A stretch of 64,000 nt of DNA from Pseudomonas sp. RIT409 (lineage in GTDB: Bacteria > Pseudomonadota > Gammaproteobacteria > Pseudomonadales > Pseudomonadaceae): NCBI RefSeq assembly GCF_003052515.2, contig NZ_QARE02000003.1, positions 248,001-312,000 of the forward strand, given 5' to 3'. This document shows positions 26,469-35,171 of this stretch, one piece after another. The notes under the pieces were generated by a model. The model saw nothing but the letters and a program-made list of their open reading frames with translations. It searched no databases and had not been told where the DNA came from. How positions within the stretch are numbered: position 1 is the first letter of the stretch; the number at the start of each line of letters is the position of its first letter. Position numbers and translations under genes: made by a program.

Positions 26469-27017
26469 TCAGAAGTTAGCCGGTGTGTTGGCGCTGATGA
26501 TTTCCGCTTCGTCCTGACCGATGTTACGGAAGCTGTGGGGCAAGGTCGTCGGGAAGTAGTAGCCATCACCCGGATTGAGGATGCTGATCTGGCCGTCCAC
26601 CGTCAGCTCGATGGTGCCACGGGTGACCAGCCCGCACTCCTCGCCCTGGGCATGCACGATGGGCTCATCGCCGGAACTGGCACCGGGTGCATATTGCTCG
26701 CGCAACATACGCATCTGACGACCGGGCAGCGAGGCGCCGATCAGCAGCATGCGCAATCCGTCACGCCCCAGGTCTGGTTGTTCCCCGGCCCGGAATATGT
26801 GTCGCTGATCCTGAGGCGGCTGATCGAAGGAAAAGAAGTCAGCCAAGGTCATGGGAAACCCTTCCAGCAATTTTTTCAGCGAACTGACCGAGGGGCTGAC
26901 GCGATTCAATTCGATCAGAGAAATGGTGCCATTGGCGACACCGCTGCGCCTGGCCAGCTCCCGCTGGGACATCTTGTAACTTTCCCGCACTAGCTTGAGT
27001 CGTGACCCCGTATCCAT
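26469..27017 (-). CDS. XRE-family regulator with cupin domain
   Basis: A 182-residue repressor of the PuuR type. The N-terminal helix-turn-helix (MSQRELARRSGVANGTISLI) covers about residues 15-55 and a C-terminal cupin (about 105-175, with EECGLVTRGTIELTVDG and NPGDGYYFPTTLPHSF) likely binds a small ligand. In Pseudomonas such proteins commonly regulate polyamine or amino-acid use. It stands alone, convergent with the transsulfuration operon. A 12-bp perfect palindrome TGGTTCGAACCA at 27244-27255 lies some 230 bases upstream and could be its operator. Family is clear; target is unknown. Confidence 0.88.
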   Translation of the reverse strand: MDTGSRLKLVRESYKMSQRELARRSGVANGTISLIELNRVSPSVSSLKKLLEGFPMTLADFFSFDQPPQDQRHIFRAGEQPDLGRDGLRMLLIGASLPGRQMRMLREQYAPGASSGDEPIVHAQGEECGLVTRGTIELTVDGQISILNPGDGYYFPTTLPHSFRNIGQDEAEIISANTPANF

Positions 27018-27292
27018 GACTGCCCTTTGTGAAATGAGGGATCGAGGGCGTTGACGCAGGCCGCATGCTGCGTGCGCCGCCGTCCTCGGTTTGAGTAGCG
27101 GTGATTAGAGCACGTTTGTGCGCACTCACCTATACGGCCAGGCGACACATCGGCACGGCACCGCGCGGGCGCGTCACTGGGCGATACGCCTTCCTCGCGA
27201 AAACACGTTAGCCCGCCGAACACCCCTTCCCGAAGGCCGGTCGTGGTTCGAACCAATGACCGTTCGTCGCTCATTTTTAAATAGGAATCAGT

Positions 27293-27390
27293 TATAAATG
27301 GGTTTTCACAAACCTTTCACGTCTCAGGGTTCAGTCTGTACCTACTCCTTTTGATCCTCTTTAAGCCCGTCTTCCCCAGCGGGCTTTTTT
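27293..27390 (+). ncRNA. Candidate small RNA with own terminator
   Basis: In the 403-base gap between two minus-strand genes, a TATAAA at 27293-27298 is followed about 65 bases later by the hairpin AAGCCCG-N10-CGGGCTT (27363-27386) and six Ts. The T-run is on the plus strand, so this terminator does not serve the minus-strand ABC operon well. No plus-strand gene precedes it. A transcript of roughly 85 bases starting near 27306 would explain it. The -35 region is weak, and no known sRNA family is recognised. Confidence 0.35.
27363..27390 (+). terminator. Intrinsic terminator in the XRE/ABC intergenic region
   Basis: A 7-bp GC-rich stem (AAGCCCG / CGGGCTT, loop of ten bases) followed by a T-run on the plus strand. 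Read on the minus strand the stem is followed only by TTAAAG, so it would be a weak terminator for the ABC operon ending at 27421. Confidence 0.65.
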
Positions 27391-27420
27391 CTGCCTGGCG
27401 TCCGGGCCTCAGTCTCTTGG

Positions 27421-28161
27421 TCAATGCAGCACACTCTGCAAGAACTGCCGAGTGCGAGGATGCTCCGGAGCACCGAAAACCTTGGCCGGTGGCCCCATTT
27501 CGACGATCTTGCCGCCGTCGAAGAACACCACCCGGTCCGCCACCTCCCTGGCAAACCCCATCTCGTGGGTGACCACGACCATGGTCATGCCTTCGGCGGC
27601 CAGCCCTTTCATCACACTCAGCACCTCGCCCACGGTTTCCGGGTCAAGGGCCGAGGTTGGCTCATCGAACAGCAACAGGCGCGGCTTCATTGCCAGTGCA
27701 CGGACGATCGCCACCCGCTGTTGTTGCCCGCCCGAGAGTTCGCTGGGATATCCGTCGGCCTTGTGTTTGAGCCCCACGCGGTCAAGCAGGGCCAGTGCGG
27801 CGGCTCGAGCGTCGGCCTTGCTGACCCCCTTGACCTTGACCGGGGCGAGAATCATGTTGGCCATTACCGTCAGGTGCGGGAACAGCGTGTAGTCCTGAAA
27901 TACCATGCCGATGTCTTCGCGCAATCGCGCCATGGCCTTGCGGTCGTCGGCCCGTACCGACTCCCCGCCGCCGACCACTACGCTGCCCGCCGATGGCTCC
28001 TCCAGGCTGTTCAGGCAGCGGATGAACGTCGATTTTCCCGAGCCGCTGGGGCCGATGATCACCACGACTTCGCCTTGTGCCACGTCAAGGTCGACACCCT
28101 TGACGACCTCCACGGACCCAAAGTGCTTGTGCAGGCCGCGCACCGTCAGCATCTTGTTCAT
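27421..28161 (-). CDS. Polar amino-acid ABC transporter ATP-binding protein
   Basis: A 246-residue ATPase of the GlnQ/HisP group. Walker [10 protein letters not shown] is near residue 37, the Q-loop in [11 protein letters not shown], signature LSGGQQQR near 147 and Walker [13 protein letters not shown] near 167, with the D-loop and His-switch in VTHEMGFA. It is the last gene of a five-gene operon; its ATG overlaps the stop of the lyase gene (ATGA), so the two are translationally coupled. It powers the two permeases encoded upstream. Confidence 0.93.
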   Translation of the reverse strand: MNKMLTVRGLHKHFGSVEVVKGVDLDVAQGEVVVIIGPSGSGKSTFIRCLNSLEEPSAGSVVVGGGESVRADDRKAMARLREDIGMVFQDYTLFPHLTVMANMILAPVKVKGVSKADARAAALALLDRVGLKHKADGYPSELSGGQQQRVAIVRALAMKPRLLLFDEPTSALDPETVGEVLSVMKGLAAEGMTMVVVTHEMGFAREVADRVVFFDGGKIVEMGPPAKVFGAPEHPRTRQFLQSVLH

Positions 28162-29660
28162 AGGCCGGCCTGCGCGCGGGTGGCCGCCTGGAGTTTTTCC
28201 TGGGCAGCGGTCAGACGGTCACGCCTGGCCTGATTGGCCTGACGCTCTTGCTGCAAGCGCGCATTGGCCCGGGCCAGGCTCGGACGCAACGAAGACAGCG
28301 CTGGCCCCCCCGCCGAGGCGCGGGACTGCACGTTGGCGGTCGGGTCCAGGCACTCCCGCACTTTGTCGGTAGCCAGATTCAGGGCATGGCCCACCTGGTC
28401 ACGGGCGCAGACGTCGATCATTTCACTGTCGATACGGTGGGCCGGCAAGCCGGCGTCCATTGCCATGCGCACGGCGGCACCGACGATATGGTGCGCTTCG
28501 CGGAACGACAGATCGGCCTCACGCACGATCAGGTCCGCCAGCCCCGTGGCGGTCGAGAAGTCCTCCCCCGCTCGCTGCTTGGCCAATGCCACATTGGGCG
28601 TTGCGGTCCGCAGGACCAGCTCGAGCAGCTTCAGGCAGCGCAGGCTCTCCTCAGCCGCCTCCCAGAACCCGCGAGTACTCTCCCGGTTGCCATCGCCCGT
28701 GTGGGAGAAATTGCTGCCTTTGACGGTGACGCTGGCGGCCATCAACAGCCCGACGATATGCCCGGTGCGCCCCTTGAGGTACTCCAGCACGGTGGGGTTT
28801 TTCTTCTGCGGCATGATGCTGGAGGTCGCGGCCACGCTGTCCGGGAAATCGATCAGGCCGAACTCATGGGTGCTCCACACGAAGTAGTCCTGCGCCACGC
28901 GGCTCCAGAACACCGAGAGCAGGCTCAGGTGCGACAGGCTTTCGAGGATGAAATCCCGCGAGCCGACGGCGTCCAGCGCGTTGTCCAGGTAGCCGTCGAA
29001 GCCTAGCAACTCGGCCGTGCGCGCCCGGTCCACATCGAAGGGCGTACCGGCGAATGCCGCCGCACCCAGCGGGCTCTGGTTCATCGTCTCCAGGGTCTGG
29101 GTCAGGCGTTTACAATCCCGCTCCAGCGCTTGCTCGACCGCCGACAGGTAATAGCCGTAGGTGATGGGCTGCGCGGGCTGCAAATGGGTATAGCCGGGCA
29201 TCACCACCTCGGCGAAGACTTCGGCATTGTTCAGCGCGGTCTGCCGCGTCTGGATCAGCACGTCGATCAACGCCAGCAGCACGTCCCGGCAACGCAGCCG
29301 ATCGAGGGTGGCGAGAATGTCATTGCGGCTGCGACCGGTGTGCAGGCGCCCGCCGACGTCAGCGCCGATCTGCTCGATCAGGTGCGCTTCGTAATTGAAA
29401 TAGGCGTCCTCGCGGGAGGGGTCGAGTGTCACCACGCCAGGGCCGGCGGCCTCCATGTCGAGGACCCCCTTGGCCAGCGCCGTGGCGTGTTCGTGGCGGA
29501 TAAGACCCTGCTCGGCGAGCATCACGATGTGCGCCTTGTTGACGTTGCCCAGGTTGAGGAAGCCATCGGCGAACCCCTCCAGCCGCGGTCGGTAGATGTA
29601 CTCGTTGACTTCGGGCGCGGTGGTTTCTTTCAAGCGACGACTGACTTTGGATGCTTGCAT
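28158..29660 (-). CDS. Argininosuccinate-lyase-family C-N lyase embedded in an ABC transporter operon
   Basis: A 500-residue member of the fumarase/aspartase superfamily closest to argininosuccinate lyase, which cleaves an N-succinyl compound to fumarate and an amine. Family landmarks are HTGRSRND near residue 113, [14 protein letters not shown] near 165 and the signature [10 protein letters not shown] near 287. True ArgH normally reads SRNDQ; here it is SRNDI. Length exceeds ArgH (about 460) because of a charged, Gln-rich C-terminal tail likely to form a coiled coil. ATG 29660 has AAGGA seven bases away; ATG 29666 is too close to it. EDDS lyase, which acts on ethylenediamine disuccinate, is a related enzyme of similar size. 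The operon context argues for a catabolic role rather than arginine synthesis. Confidence 0.85.
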   Translation of the reverse strand: MQASKVSRRLKETTAPEVNEYIYRPRLEGFADGFLNLGNVNKAHIVMLAEQGLIRHEHATALAKGVLDMEAAGPGVVTLDPSREDAYFNYEAHLIEQIGADVGGRLHTGRSRNDILATLDRLRCRDVLLALIDVLIQTRQTALNNAEVFAEVVMPGYTHLQPAQPITYGYYLSAVEQALERDCKRLTQTLETMNQSPLGAAAFAGTPFDVDRARTAELLGFDGYLDNALDAVGSRDFILESLSHLSLLSVFWSRVAQDYFVWSTHEFGLIDFPDSVAATSSIMPQKKNPTVLEYLKGRTGHIVGLLMAASVTVKGSNFSHTGDGNRESTRGFWEAAEESLRCLKLLELVLRTATPNVALAKQRAGEDFSTATGLADLIVREADLSFREAHHIVGAAVRMAMDAGLPAHRIDSEMIDVCARDQVGHALNLATDKVRECLDPTANVQSRASAGGPALSSLRPSLARANARLQQERQANQARRDRLTAAQEKLQAATRAQAGL

Positions 29661-29671
29661 GATCATATCCT

Positions 29672-30349
29672 TTAACGAGTGGTGCGCATCGCCGGGCGAC
29701 CCAGGCGACGTTCGAGATAACGGCTGAGCCAACTCAGCAATGAGCAGATGACGAAGTACACCAGCAGCACCGCGCCGTAGACAGCGAACGCGGGGCTGAC
29801 GCCGGTCATGACGGTGGAGCGCTCGACGATGATCTGGCCAACCTTGAGGAACTCGCTCACGCCCACCAGCGCGCCCAGCGAGGTGGCCTGCACCAGCATC
29901 GTCAGCAGCCCGGTGTAGGCCGGTAGAATCGCCTTCATCGACTGCGGCGCGATGACATGCCAATAGATCTGCCACGGGCGCAGGCCAAGGGTCCATGCGC
30001 TCTTCCATTGGTGCCGGTTGACCGACTCCAGGCCGCCTCGGACGATCTCGATGCCATTGGCGCTGCCCCACAGCGTCAACCCAGTGACCACAGCCGCGAA
30101 CGGGCTCAGGTCGAGGCCTAGCATCGGCGCACCGAAAAAGATGAAGAACACGTTGACGATCAGCGGGATCGAGCGGAACAGCTCGACGTAGCCATGTATC
30201 GTCCACCACAGCACCCGGTTCTTGAGGGTGGCGAGCACTCCGAATACCGTCGAGATCAGCGTGGTGAATAACAGGATCACCAGCGCCAGGCGGAGCGTCA
30301 TCCACAAGCCCTTGAGCACGAAGCCCCAGTTTTCGATCAGAAAATTCAT
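29672..30349 (-). CDS. Polar amino-acid ABC transporter permease
   Basis: A 225-residue HisM/GlnP-type permease with about five membrane helices, the family stretch VELFRSIPLIVNVFFIFFG after the second helix and the coupling-loop sequence SAWTLGLRPWQIYWHVIAPQ near residue 140. It lies eight bases after the first permease gene and 11 bases before the lyase gene. The two permeases probably form the heterodimeric channel. Confidence 0.92.
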   Translation of the reverse strand: MNFLIENWGFVLKGLWMTLRLALVILLFTTLISTVFGVLATLKNRVLWWTIHGYVELFRSIPLIVNVFFIFFGAPMLGLDLSPFAAVVTGLTLWGSANGIEIVRGGLESVNRHQWKSAWTLGLRPWQIYWHVIAPQSMKAILPAYTGLLTMLVQATSLGALVGVSEFLKVGQIIVERSTVMTGVSPAFAVYGAVLLVYFVICSLLSWLSRYLERRLGRPAMRTTR

Positions 30350-30357
30350 CGAAGGCC

Positions 30358-31020
30358 TCAGTGCCGGAATGGCCGTTGCAAGTGAGCCGACAGGCGCCCG
30401 GTCAGCAAAGACAGGATCGCCACCAGAAGCAGGTACATCGCACAGATCGCACTGAACATTTCGATGGCGCGAAAATCCGTGGCAATGCGGTCAACCGCCA
30501 CGAAGGTGAGCTCGGCCAAGCCTATCGCTTGCAGATAGGACGAGTTTTTCAGCAGTGAAATGGACGTATTGAGCACCGCTGGCAGGCTGGTTCGGACGGC
30601 AATGGGCAAGGCCACCAGATAGAAGTACTGATGGGTTTTCAGGCTCAAGGCCATACTCGCCTCACGCATCTTGTGCTCCACCGTCGACAGGCCGCCGCGC
30701 ATGTTTTCCACTTGGTAAGCCCCCGCCCACAGGGATAGACACAGCACACCCGACCAGAACAGCGACAGCTCCAAGCCGATCGCGGGCAGGCCGTAGAAAA
30801 TGAAAAACAGTTGCACCAGAATCGGCGTGTTGCGGATCAGCTCGACGTACAGCACCACCATCTGAGCGAGCCCGGGAATGCGGAAGGCGCGGGCCGCGCC
30901 TCCCAGAATCCCGATCAGCAGCGAGAAGGCGATGGCCAGCAGCGAGACCTTCAGCGTCATCAGCACGCCATCGAGCAAGGCTGGCCATTGCGCCACCAGG
31001 TAGTTGAAATCGAAATCCAT
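30358..31020 (-). CDS. Polar amino-acid ABC transporter permease
   Basis: A 220-residue permease of the same family as the next gene, with VELIRNTPILVQLFFIFYGLP after the second helix and the coupling loop EASMALSLKTHQYFYLVALP near residue 120. It begins 12 bases after the binding-protein stop, within the same operon, and pairs with the product of 29672-30349. Confidence 0.92.
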   Translation of the reverse strand: MDFDFNYLVAQWPALLDGVLMTLKVSLLAIAFSLLIGILGGAARAFRIPGLAQMVVLYVELIRNTPILVQLFFIFYGLPAIGLELSLFWSGVLCLSLWAGAYQVENMRGGLSTVEHKMREASMALSLKTHQYFYLVALPIAVRTSLPAVLNTSISLLKNSSYLQAIGLAELTFVAVDRIATDFRAIEMFSAICAMYLLLVAILSLLTGRLSAHLQRPFRH

Positions 31021-31032
31021 GACGACGCCCGA

Positions 31033-31878
31033 TCAGAGTTTTTCTTCAGGCTTGGCCTGTTCGAAGACGCTCAGGTAGTAGCTCTGAATGTTCTGCGGGA
31101 CGTACTGTTGAACCCAGCCCCGAAAGAGTTTCTCTTCGTGCATTCTGGCGACCGCGGCGCTGAGGTAATCGCGCCAAGCCTCATCGTTCTTGCGCACCCC
31201 GATCGCGGCATCGGATATCTGGAACGGTTCATTGAGCAGGCGCGCGTCGCCATCGTTGGCAGCGACGACCACCAGCGTGGCGGCGTCGTGGGTGTAGGCG
31301 TCGGCCCGCCCCTGCCGGAACGTCTGCAGCGCATCGGCCGCACTGTTCATGCGCAGGGTTTTGACGCCCGGCATATGGTCCTCGAACCACTTGGCCTGAA
31401 CCGAGCCTTTGAGCGTCGCCAGGGTTTTGCCGTCGAGGTCCTTGATCGAGTGAATCGGGCTGTCTTTCTTCACCACCACATCGCTGGCGCCCCAGCGATA
31501 CGGCGTGGTGAAGTCAATGACCCGCTGACGTTCAGGGGTAACGCCTAGCGTCGCAATGAGAAAATCGACTTTGCGACCGAGCAGTTGCGGTACACGGTTT
31601 TCAGCGGTCACGCAGGTAAAGGTCACTTTGTCCTTGGAGCCCAGCGCCCACAGCGCGATCTGCCTGGACATTTCCACTTCCACACCGGCGAACTCGCCGT
31701 TGCCGTTCTGGAAGCCATAAGGCGGCTGGTCACACCGTACACCGGCGCGCAGCTGACCGGCTTCTTTGACCTCATCAGGCACCGGCGGCAGTTCGGTCGC
31801 CTGGACCTGAGCCAGCCCCGCCAGCGAAACCCATGAAACAGCCACGACACGAACGAGAAATTTTGACGCAAACGACAT
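31033..31878 (-). CDS. Periplasmic amino-acid-binding protein of the ABC importer
   Basis: A 281-residue family-3 solute-binding protein. A signal peptide (MSFASKFLVRVVAVSWVSLA, ending near VQATE) is followed by the family sequences LRAGVRCDQPPYGF, FAGVEVEMSRQIA and FLIATLGVTPERQRVIDFT. ATG 31878 has a strong AGGAGG site; the frame is open to 32076. It is the first gene of the importer-lyase operon and sets its specificity. Cys residues in the binding region (VRCDQPPYG and FTCVTAENR) may form a disulfide. The ligand is probably an amino-polycarboxylate or N-succinyl amino acid, judged from the lyase. Confidence 0.92.
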   Translation of the reverse strand: MSFASKFLVRVVAVSWVSLAGLAQVQATELPPVPDEVKEAGQLRAGVRCDQPPYGFQNGNGEFAGVEVEMSRQIALWALGSKDKVTFTCVTAENRVPQLLGRKVDFLIATLGVTPERQRVIDFTTPYRWGASDVVVKKDSPIHSIKDLDGKTLATLKGSVQAKWFEDHMPGVKTLRMNSAADALQTFRQGRADAYTHDAATLVVVAANDGDARLLNEPFQISDAAIGVRKNDEAWRDYLSAAVARMHEEKLFRGWVQQYVPQNIQSYYLSVFEQAKPEEKL

Positions 31879-32059
31879 ATTGCCTCCTGGTTGGCTAGTC
31901 GCGCGGCGCCATGGAAAGGCGTCGAGCGACGATTTCAAGGGCAGACTTAATACGCACCATGCAGCGCATCGGCGCTGGGGCATCGCGTCCATCTGCGCGG
32001 ACTGTCGATGTCGAAAACAGTTATAAAGCCTCTGGATCATGCCAACAAATGACAATACA

Positions 32060-32076
32060 TTGGTCATCCATACCAA
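32060..32076. promoter_or_regulatory. Probable LysR operator in the divergent promoter region
   Basis: TTGGT-catccat-ACCAA is a 5-bp inverted repeat with a 7-base spacer, containing the T-N11-A pattern of LysR sites. It is 14 bases before the LysR ATG at 32091 and some 180 bases from the start of the importer operon on the other strand, as expected for autoregulation and divergent activation. Confidence 0.55.
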
Positions 32077-32090
32077 ATTGATATGCCCCC

Positions 32091-32996
32091 ATGAACTTCA
32101 AACAAGTGGAAGCCTTCCGCGCCGTGATGCTGAGTGGTTCGATGACCGCCGCTGCCGAGTCGCTGCACACTTCGCAACCCAACATCAGTCGGCTCATCGC
32201 ACAGCTGGAACGCGGCAGCGGGTTCAAGCTGTTCGAACGCGTGGGAGGACGCCTGCTGCCCACGGACGAAGGCGCAGCGTTATTTGCTGATGTGGAACGG
32301 GCCTTCATCGGGCTGCAAAGCCTCGAGAGGTCGGCGCAGAACATCCGCCGGGGCGGTACCGGTCAACTGCGGATCGCGGCGGTGCCGTCTTTGTCATTGA
32401 CGCTATTGCCGGAGGTGATCCGACGATTTCGTGAGGAAAACCCGGACGCCGCCATCTCGATTCACACCAATGATTCGCCGATGGTCGCCCACTGGGCCGC
32501 CTCGCAGTTCTGCCATGTGGGGCTTGCGTCTTATGTAGGGGACGATATGCCAGGCGTGCGTACGCGCAAAATCTGCGATGTACCGGGGGTGTGCGTCTTT
32601 CCCAAGGGGCATCGGCTGGCGGCACTGACGACCGTCAGACCCGAAGACGTCTACGGTGAGGAGTTCATTTCCCTGTCGCAAAACGACGGTGCCCGCGCCC
32701 GGGTGGACCGTGTGTTCGCCGATGAGAAGGAATACCGCAAGCTGAACCTGGAAACGCCCTATGCGGCGACAGTGTGTTCATTGGTGGCGCTGGGGCTGGG
32801 CGTGAGCATCGTCAGCCCAATGGTCGCGCGGGAGTACCTGCACTTAGGTGTCGAGACCCGACCGTTCGAGCCGCAGATTCGCTTTTCAACCTATTTGCTG
32901 CTGCCCGAAGATCGACCGCAAAGCCTGCTCAGCCAGCGTTTCAGCGTGTTGATCGAGCACATGCTCACCGAGGCAAGCAAGGCGTGGGAGGTGTGA
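32091..32996 (+). CDS. LysR-family regulator of the importer-lyase operon
   Basis: A 301-residue regulator with winged helix-turn-helix KQVEAFRAVMLSGSMTAAAE then LHTSQPNISRLIAQLE, of the group controlling amino-acid and opine catabolism (NocR/OccR-like form). The effector domain is complete, with ALGLGVSIVSPMVARE near residue 232. It is divergent from the binding-protein gene across about 212 bases that contain a T-N11-A inverted repeat, so it most likely activates the importer-lyase operon in response to the imported compound or a breakdown product. Confidence 0.88.
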   Translation: MNFKQVEAFRAVMLSGSMTAAAESLHTSQPNISRLIAQLERGSGFKLFERVGGRLLPTDEGAALFADVERAFIGLQSLERSAQNIRRGGTGQLRIAAVPSLSLTLLPEVIRRFREENPDAAISIHTNDSPMVAHWAASQFCHVGLASYVGDDMPGVRTRKICDVPGVCVFPKGHRLAALTTVRPEDVYGEEFISLSQNDGARARVDRVFADEKEYRKLNLETPYAATVCSLVALGLGVSIVSPMVAREYLHLGVETRPFEPQIRFSTYLLLPEDRPQSLLSQRFSVLIEHMLTEASKAWEV

Positions 32997-33023
32997 TGGC
33001 GTTTTTCACCCGCGGGGCGTTCG

Positions 33024-34145
33024 TCACTTCAATCGGCCAGAGGCACGGCCCATGCAGCGCACACGGCGCTCTTCGACACGCTGCGCGAACCTGGCGGTCG
33101 TCAGCTTGCGAGTGATTTTCGGGCTCTCCAGCACAATGCCCGGCAGAATCGCCCGAGGCAGCGGTTTGCCCGCGGCTTTGTCGGCCAGCGCGAAGACCTG
33201 GCGATAGAGGTCTGTGTTTTCGAAGTCGGCCGTATCGCCCTTCTCCAACGCACTGCGAATGGTGGTGTTGCGCATGCCCAACTGGGCGTGCAGGCTGCGC
33301 ACGGCCAGTTCCGTCTGCCCGAGGGATGGGCCGAAGCCATAGCTGATCAGGTCGCCGTCCAAGGCCAGGCGCTTACCGGAAAGCCGGGCCACGGCACTTT
33401 GAAACGCCGCGTTGCGGCTGGCGTACCATCCGGCGTTGAAGTCCGCGAACCGGTAGATCGGTCTGTCATAACTCACCGGGTACCCCAGCAAGTGCGCGAT
33501 GCCGAAATACATCCCACCGCGGCGCGAGAACACCTCGTGGCGGATGGAACCCTCCACCGGGTACGGATAGTCCCGCGCCTGGCGCTCGGCGAATTCGATG
33601 CTCACTTGCATGGGCCCGGCGGTGTGCATCGGGTTGAAGGTGCCGAACAATGTCTTGCCCAGCGGCACCATGCCAATGAAATCCTCAAAGATGGCGCTCA
33701 AATCCTTTTCCGTGCGCGCTGCGGCGAGGCGCTCGTTATAGGTTTTGCCGGTGGGAGAGCGGATGTCCAGCGCGCTGCGGACGAGCAAGTTGGGAATGTG
33801 CGCCTTGCCCGCACGACGGTCGATTTCAGCCCGGGCGATACCCCCCATTCCCGGCACCGCAGGATCGACCTGAAAATTGGATTCCTGCTCGGTCACCGCC
33901 ACCACCGAACACAGGTGTTCAACGCTCGGCGCAATGCCCTGGGACTCGAACGCCGTATAGATGTCGGTCGCCCAGCCCTGGCGATCGGCTACGGACGGCG
34001 GCAGAAGTCGCACGATCTCGCTGCGCACCAGATCCGGTGGCGGTGGTAGCGTCTGCTGTCGGGGCGTGCTGCAAGCGGCGAGCAGCGTCATCAGCGTCAG
34101 GCCGGTCAGCGTGCGGATGAGGCTGGGACAGAGGTTCGAAAGCAT
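33024..34145 (-). CDS. DUF1615 lipoprotein with transglycosylase-like motif
   Basis: A 373-residue DUF1615 protein, exported and lipid-anchored: the signal peptide ends in the lipobox LLAAC, giving Cys as the mature N-terminus. The segment VVAVTEQESNFQVDPAVPGMGG resembles the E-S-x-F region of lytic transglycosylases, with Glu as a possible acid. The protein is otherwise of unknown function. ATG 34145 gives the signal peptide directly; an upstream in-frame start at 34208 would bury it. It stands alone between unrelated genes. Peptidoglycan action is an inference from the motif. Confidence 0.8.
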   Translation of the reverse strand: MLSNLCPSLIRTLTGLTLMTLLAACSTPRQQTLPPPPDLVRSEIVRLLPPSVADRQGWATDIYTAFESQGIAPSVEHLCSVVAVTEQESNFQVDPAVPGMGGIARAEIDRRAGKAHIPNLLVRSALDIRSPTGKTYNERLAAARTEKDLSAIFEDFIGMVPLGKTLFGTFNPMHTAGPMQVSIEFAERQARDYPYPVEGSIRHEVFSRRGGMYFGIAHLLGYPVSYDRPIYRFADFNAGWYASRNAAFQSAVARLSGKRLALDGDLISYGFGPSLGQTELAVRSLHAQLGMRNTTIRSALEKGDTADFENTDLYRQVFALADKAAGKPLPRAILPGIVLESPKITRKLTTARFAQRVEERRVRCMGRASGRLK

Positions 34146-34400
34146 AAGAACTCGACATTCAAAGTGTGCAATGGCGTGTTGGACCACAGCGACACGCCAG
34201 TGACTCATCGCTCAGCCCAGTCTGCTGTCGATCGCGCGGCGCAACCTCGTTGTCCCTGAAACCCGGCCGATCGCTGGGCCTGCCACCTCTCAAGCCCAGT
34301 CGAATCCACTCGACCGCAGGTCGGTCTGCGCCCTCTCCCGCCAACTTTTCGGGATAATGCCGGTCCAACCGCCCCGAACACGAGCACGGGAGAATCCTGT

Positions 34401-35045
34401 TTGAACATCGCTGGCGTCATATTCGACTGCGACGGCACCCTGGTGGACAGCGAACGACTGGCCGCCGGATTGTTGCGCGATATCCTGCAAGAACACCAGG
34501 TCACGTTGACCGTCGATGAGGTACTGGCGCGTTTCCGCGGGGTGCAGTTCGCGCTGTGCATGGAGGGCTTGTGTCGGGATTATCCCGGATTGCCGAACAT
34601 CGAAATCGTCAACAGCTTCCGCGCGCGCACGCTGCCGTTGCTGCAGGAAAAGCTGGAAGAGATGCCGGGCGCCGTCGAGTTCGTGCGCGGGCTATCCCTG
34701 CCCAAGTGCGTGGCATCGAACGGCCCGCGCAGCAAGATCGAAACCTGCCTGAGCACCGTCGGCCTGCTGGATGTGTTCCATGGCTTGATTGTCAGCGCGT
34801 ATGAAGTGGAGGCCTGGAAACCTTCGCCGGTACTCATCGAGCATGCGGCGGACCTGCTGGGGCTCAAACCCGATGAATGCCTGCTGGTCGAAGACAGCAT
34901 CCCCGGCGTTCAGGCTGGGCTGAGCGCAGGTGCGCAAGTCGCCGGCTACGGCGAGACGGACTTCTCCGAGTTCGTCGAGCATGCCAATTTCCATCCGGTG
35001 AAAACTTTCGGCGAGTTGAAAGTGCTGGTGCAGCGCATCAGTTGA
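34401..35045 (+). CDS. HAD-superfamily phosphatase (beta-phosphoglucomutase/YieH-like)
   Basis: A 214-residue HAD hydrolase. Motif I FDCDGTLVDS carries the nucleophile Asp, motif II is in CVASNGPRSK, the lysine of motif III is in EAWKPSP, and motif IV is LLVEDSIPGVQAG. A helical cap lies between motifs I and II. The start appears to be TTG 34401 after GGGAGAA, because motif I begins at residue 8 and no ATG fits. Related proteins dephosphorylate 6-phosphogluconate and other sugar phosphates. It stands alone, 126 bases before the radical SAM gene, with a LexA box between them. The 34146-34400 gap has no visible gene. Confidence 0.85.
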   Translation: MNIAGVIFDCDGTLVDSERLAAGLLRDILQEHQVTLTVDEVLARFRGVQFALCMEGLCRDYPGLPNIEIVNSFRARTLPLLQEKLEEMPGAVEFVRGLSLPKCVASNGPRSKIETCLSTVGLLDVFHGLIVSAYEVEAWKPSPVLIEHAADLLGLKPDECLLVEDSIPGVQAGLSAGAQVAGYGETDFSEFVEHANFHPVKTFGELKVLVQRIS

Positions 35046-35141
35046 CGCGGGCATCGTCTCGCGTACAGCGAGCTCGTGTCATCGGACGTGCGGCAGGGTT
35101 TTCCAGGCCTCGCGCCTTGCCTGAGCAGATCGGACTCTATA

Positions 35142-35157
35142 CTGTATATAAAAACAG
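35142..35157 (+). promoter_or_regulatory. LexA (SOS) box
   Basis: CTGTATATAAAAACAG is a perfect CTG-N10-CAG LexA site with the AT-rich centre TATATAAAAA expected of strong gamma-proteobacterial SOS boxes. It ends 14 bases before ATG 35172, so LexA would block transcription of the radical SAM/DUF4130 operon. Confidence 0.85.
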
Positions 35158-35171
35158 TGAAGAGAGCGGTC

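Noticed and set aside
27363..27390. Terminator of the importer-lyase operon
   Set aside because: The T-run lies on the plus strand; in the minus direction the stem is followed by TTAAAG, so it would be inefficient for that operon.
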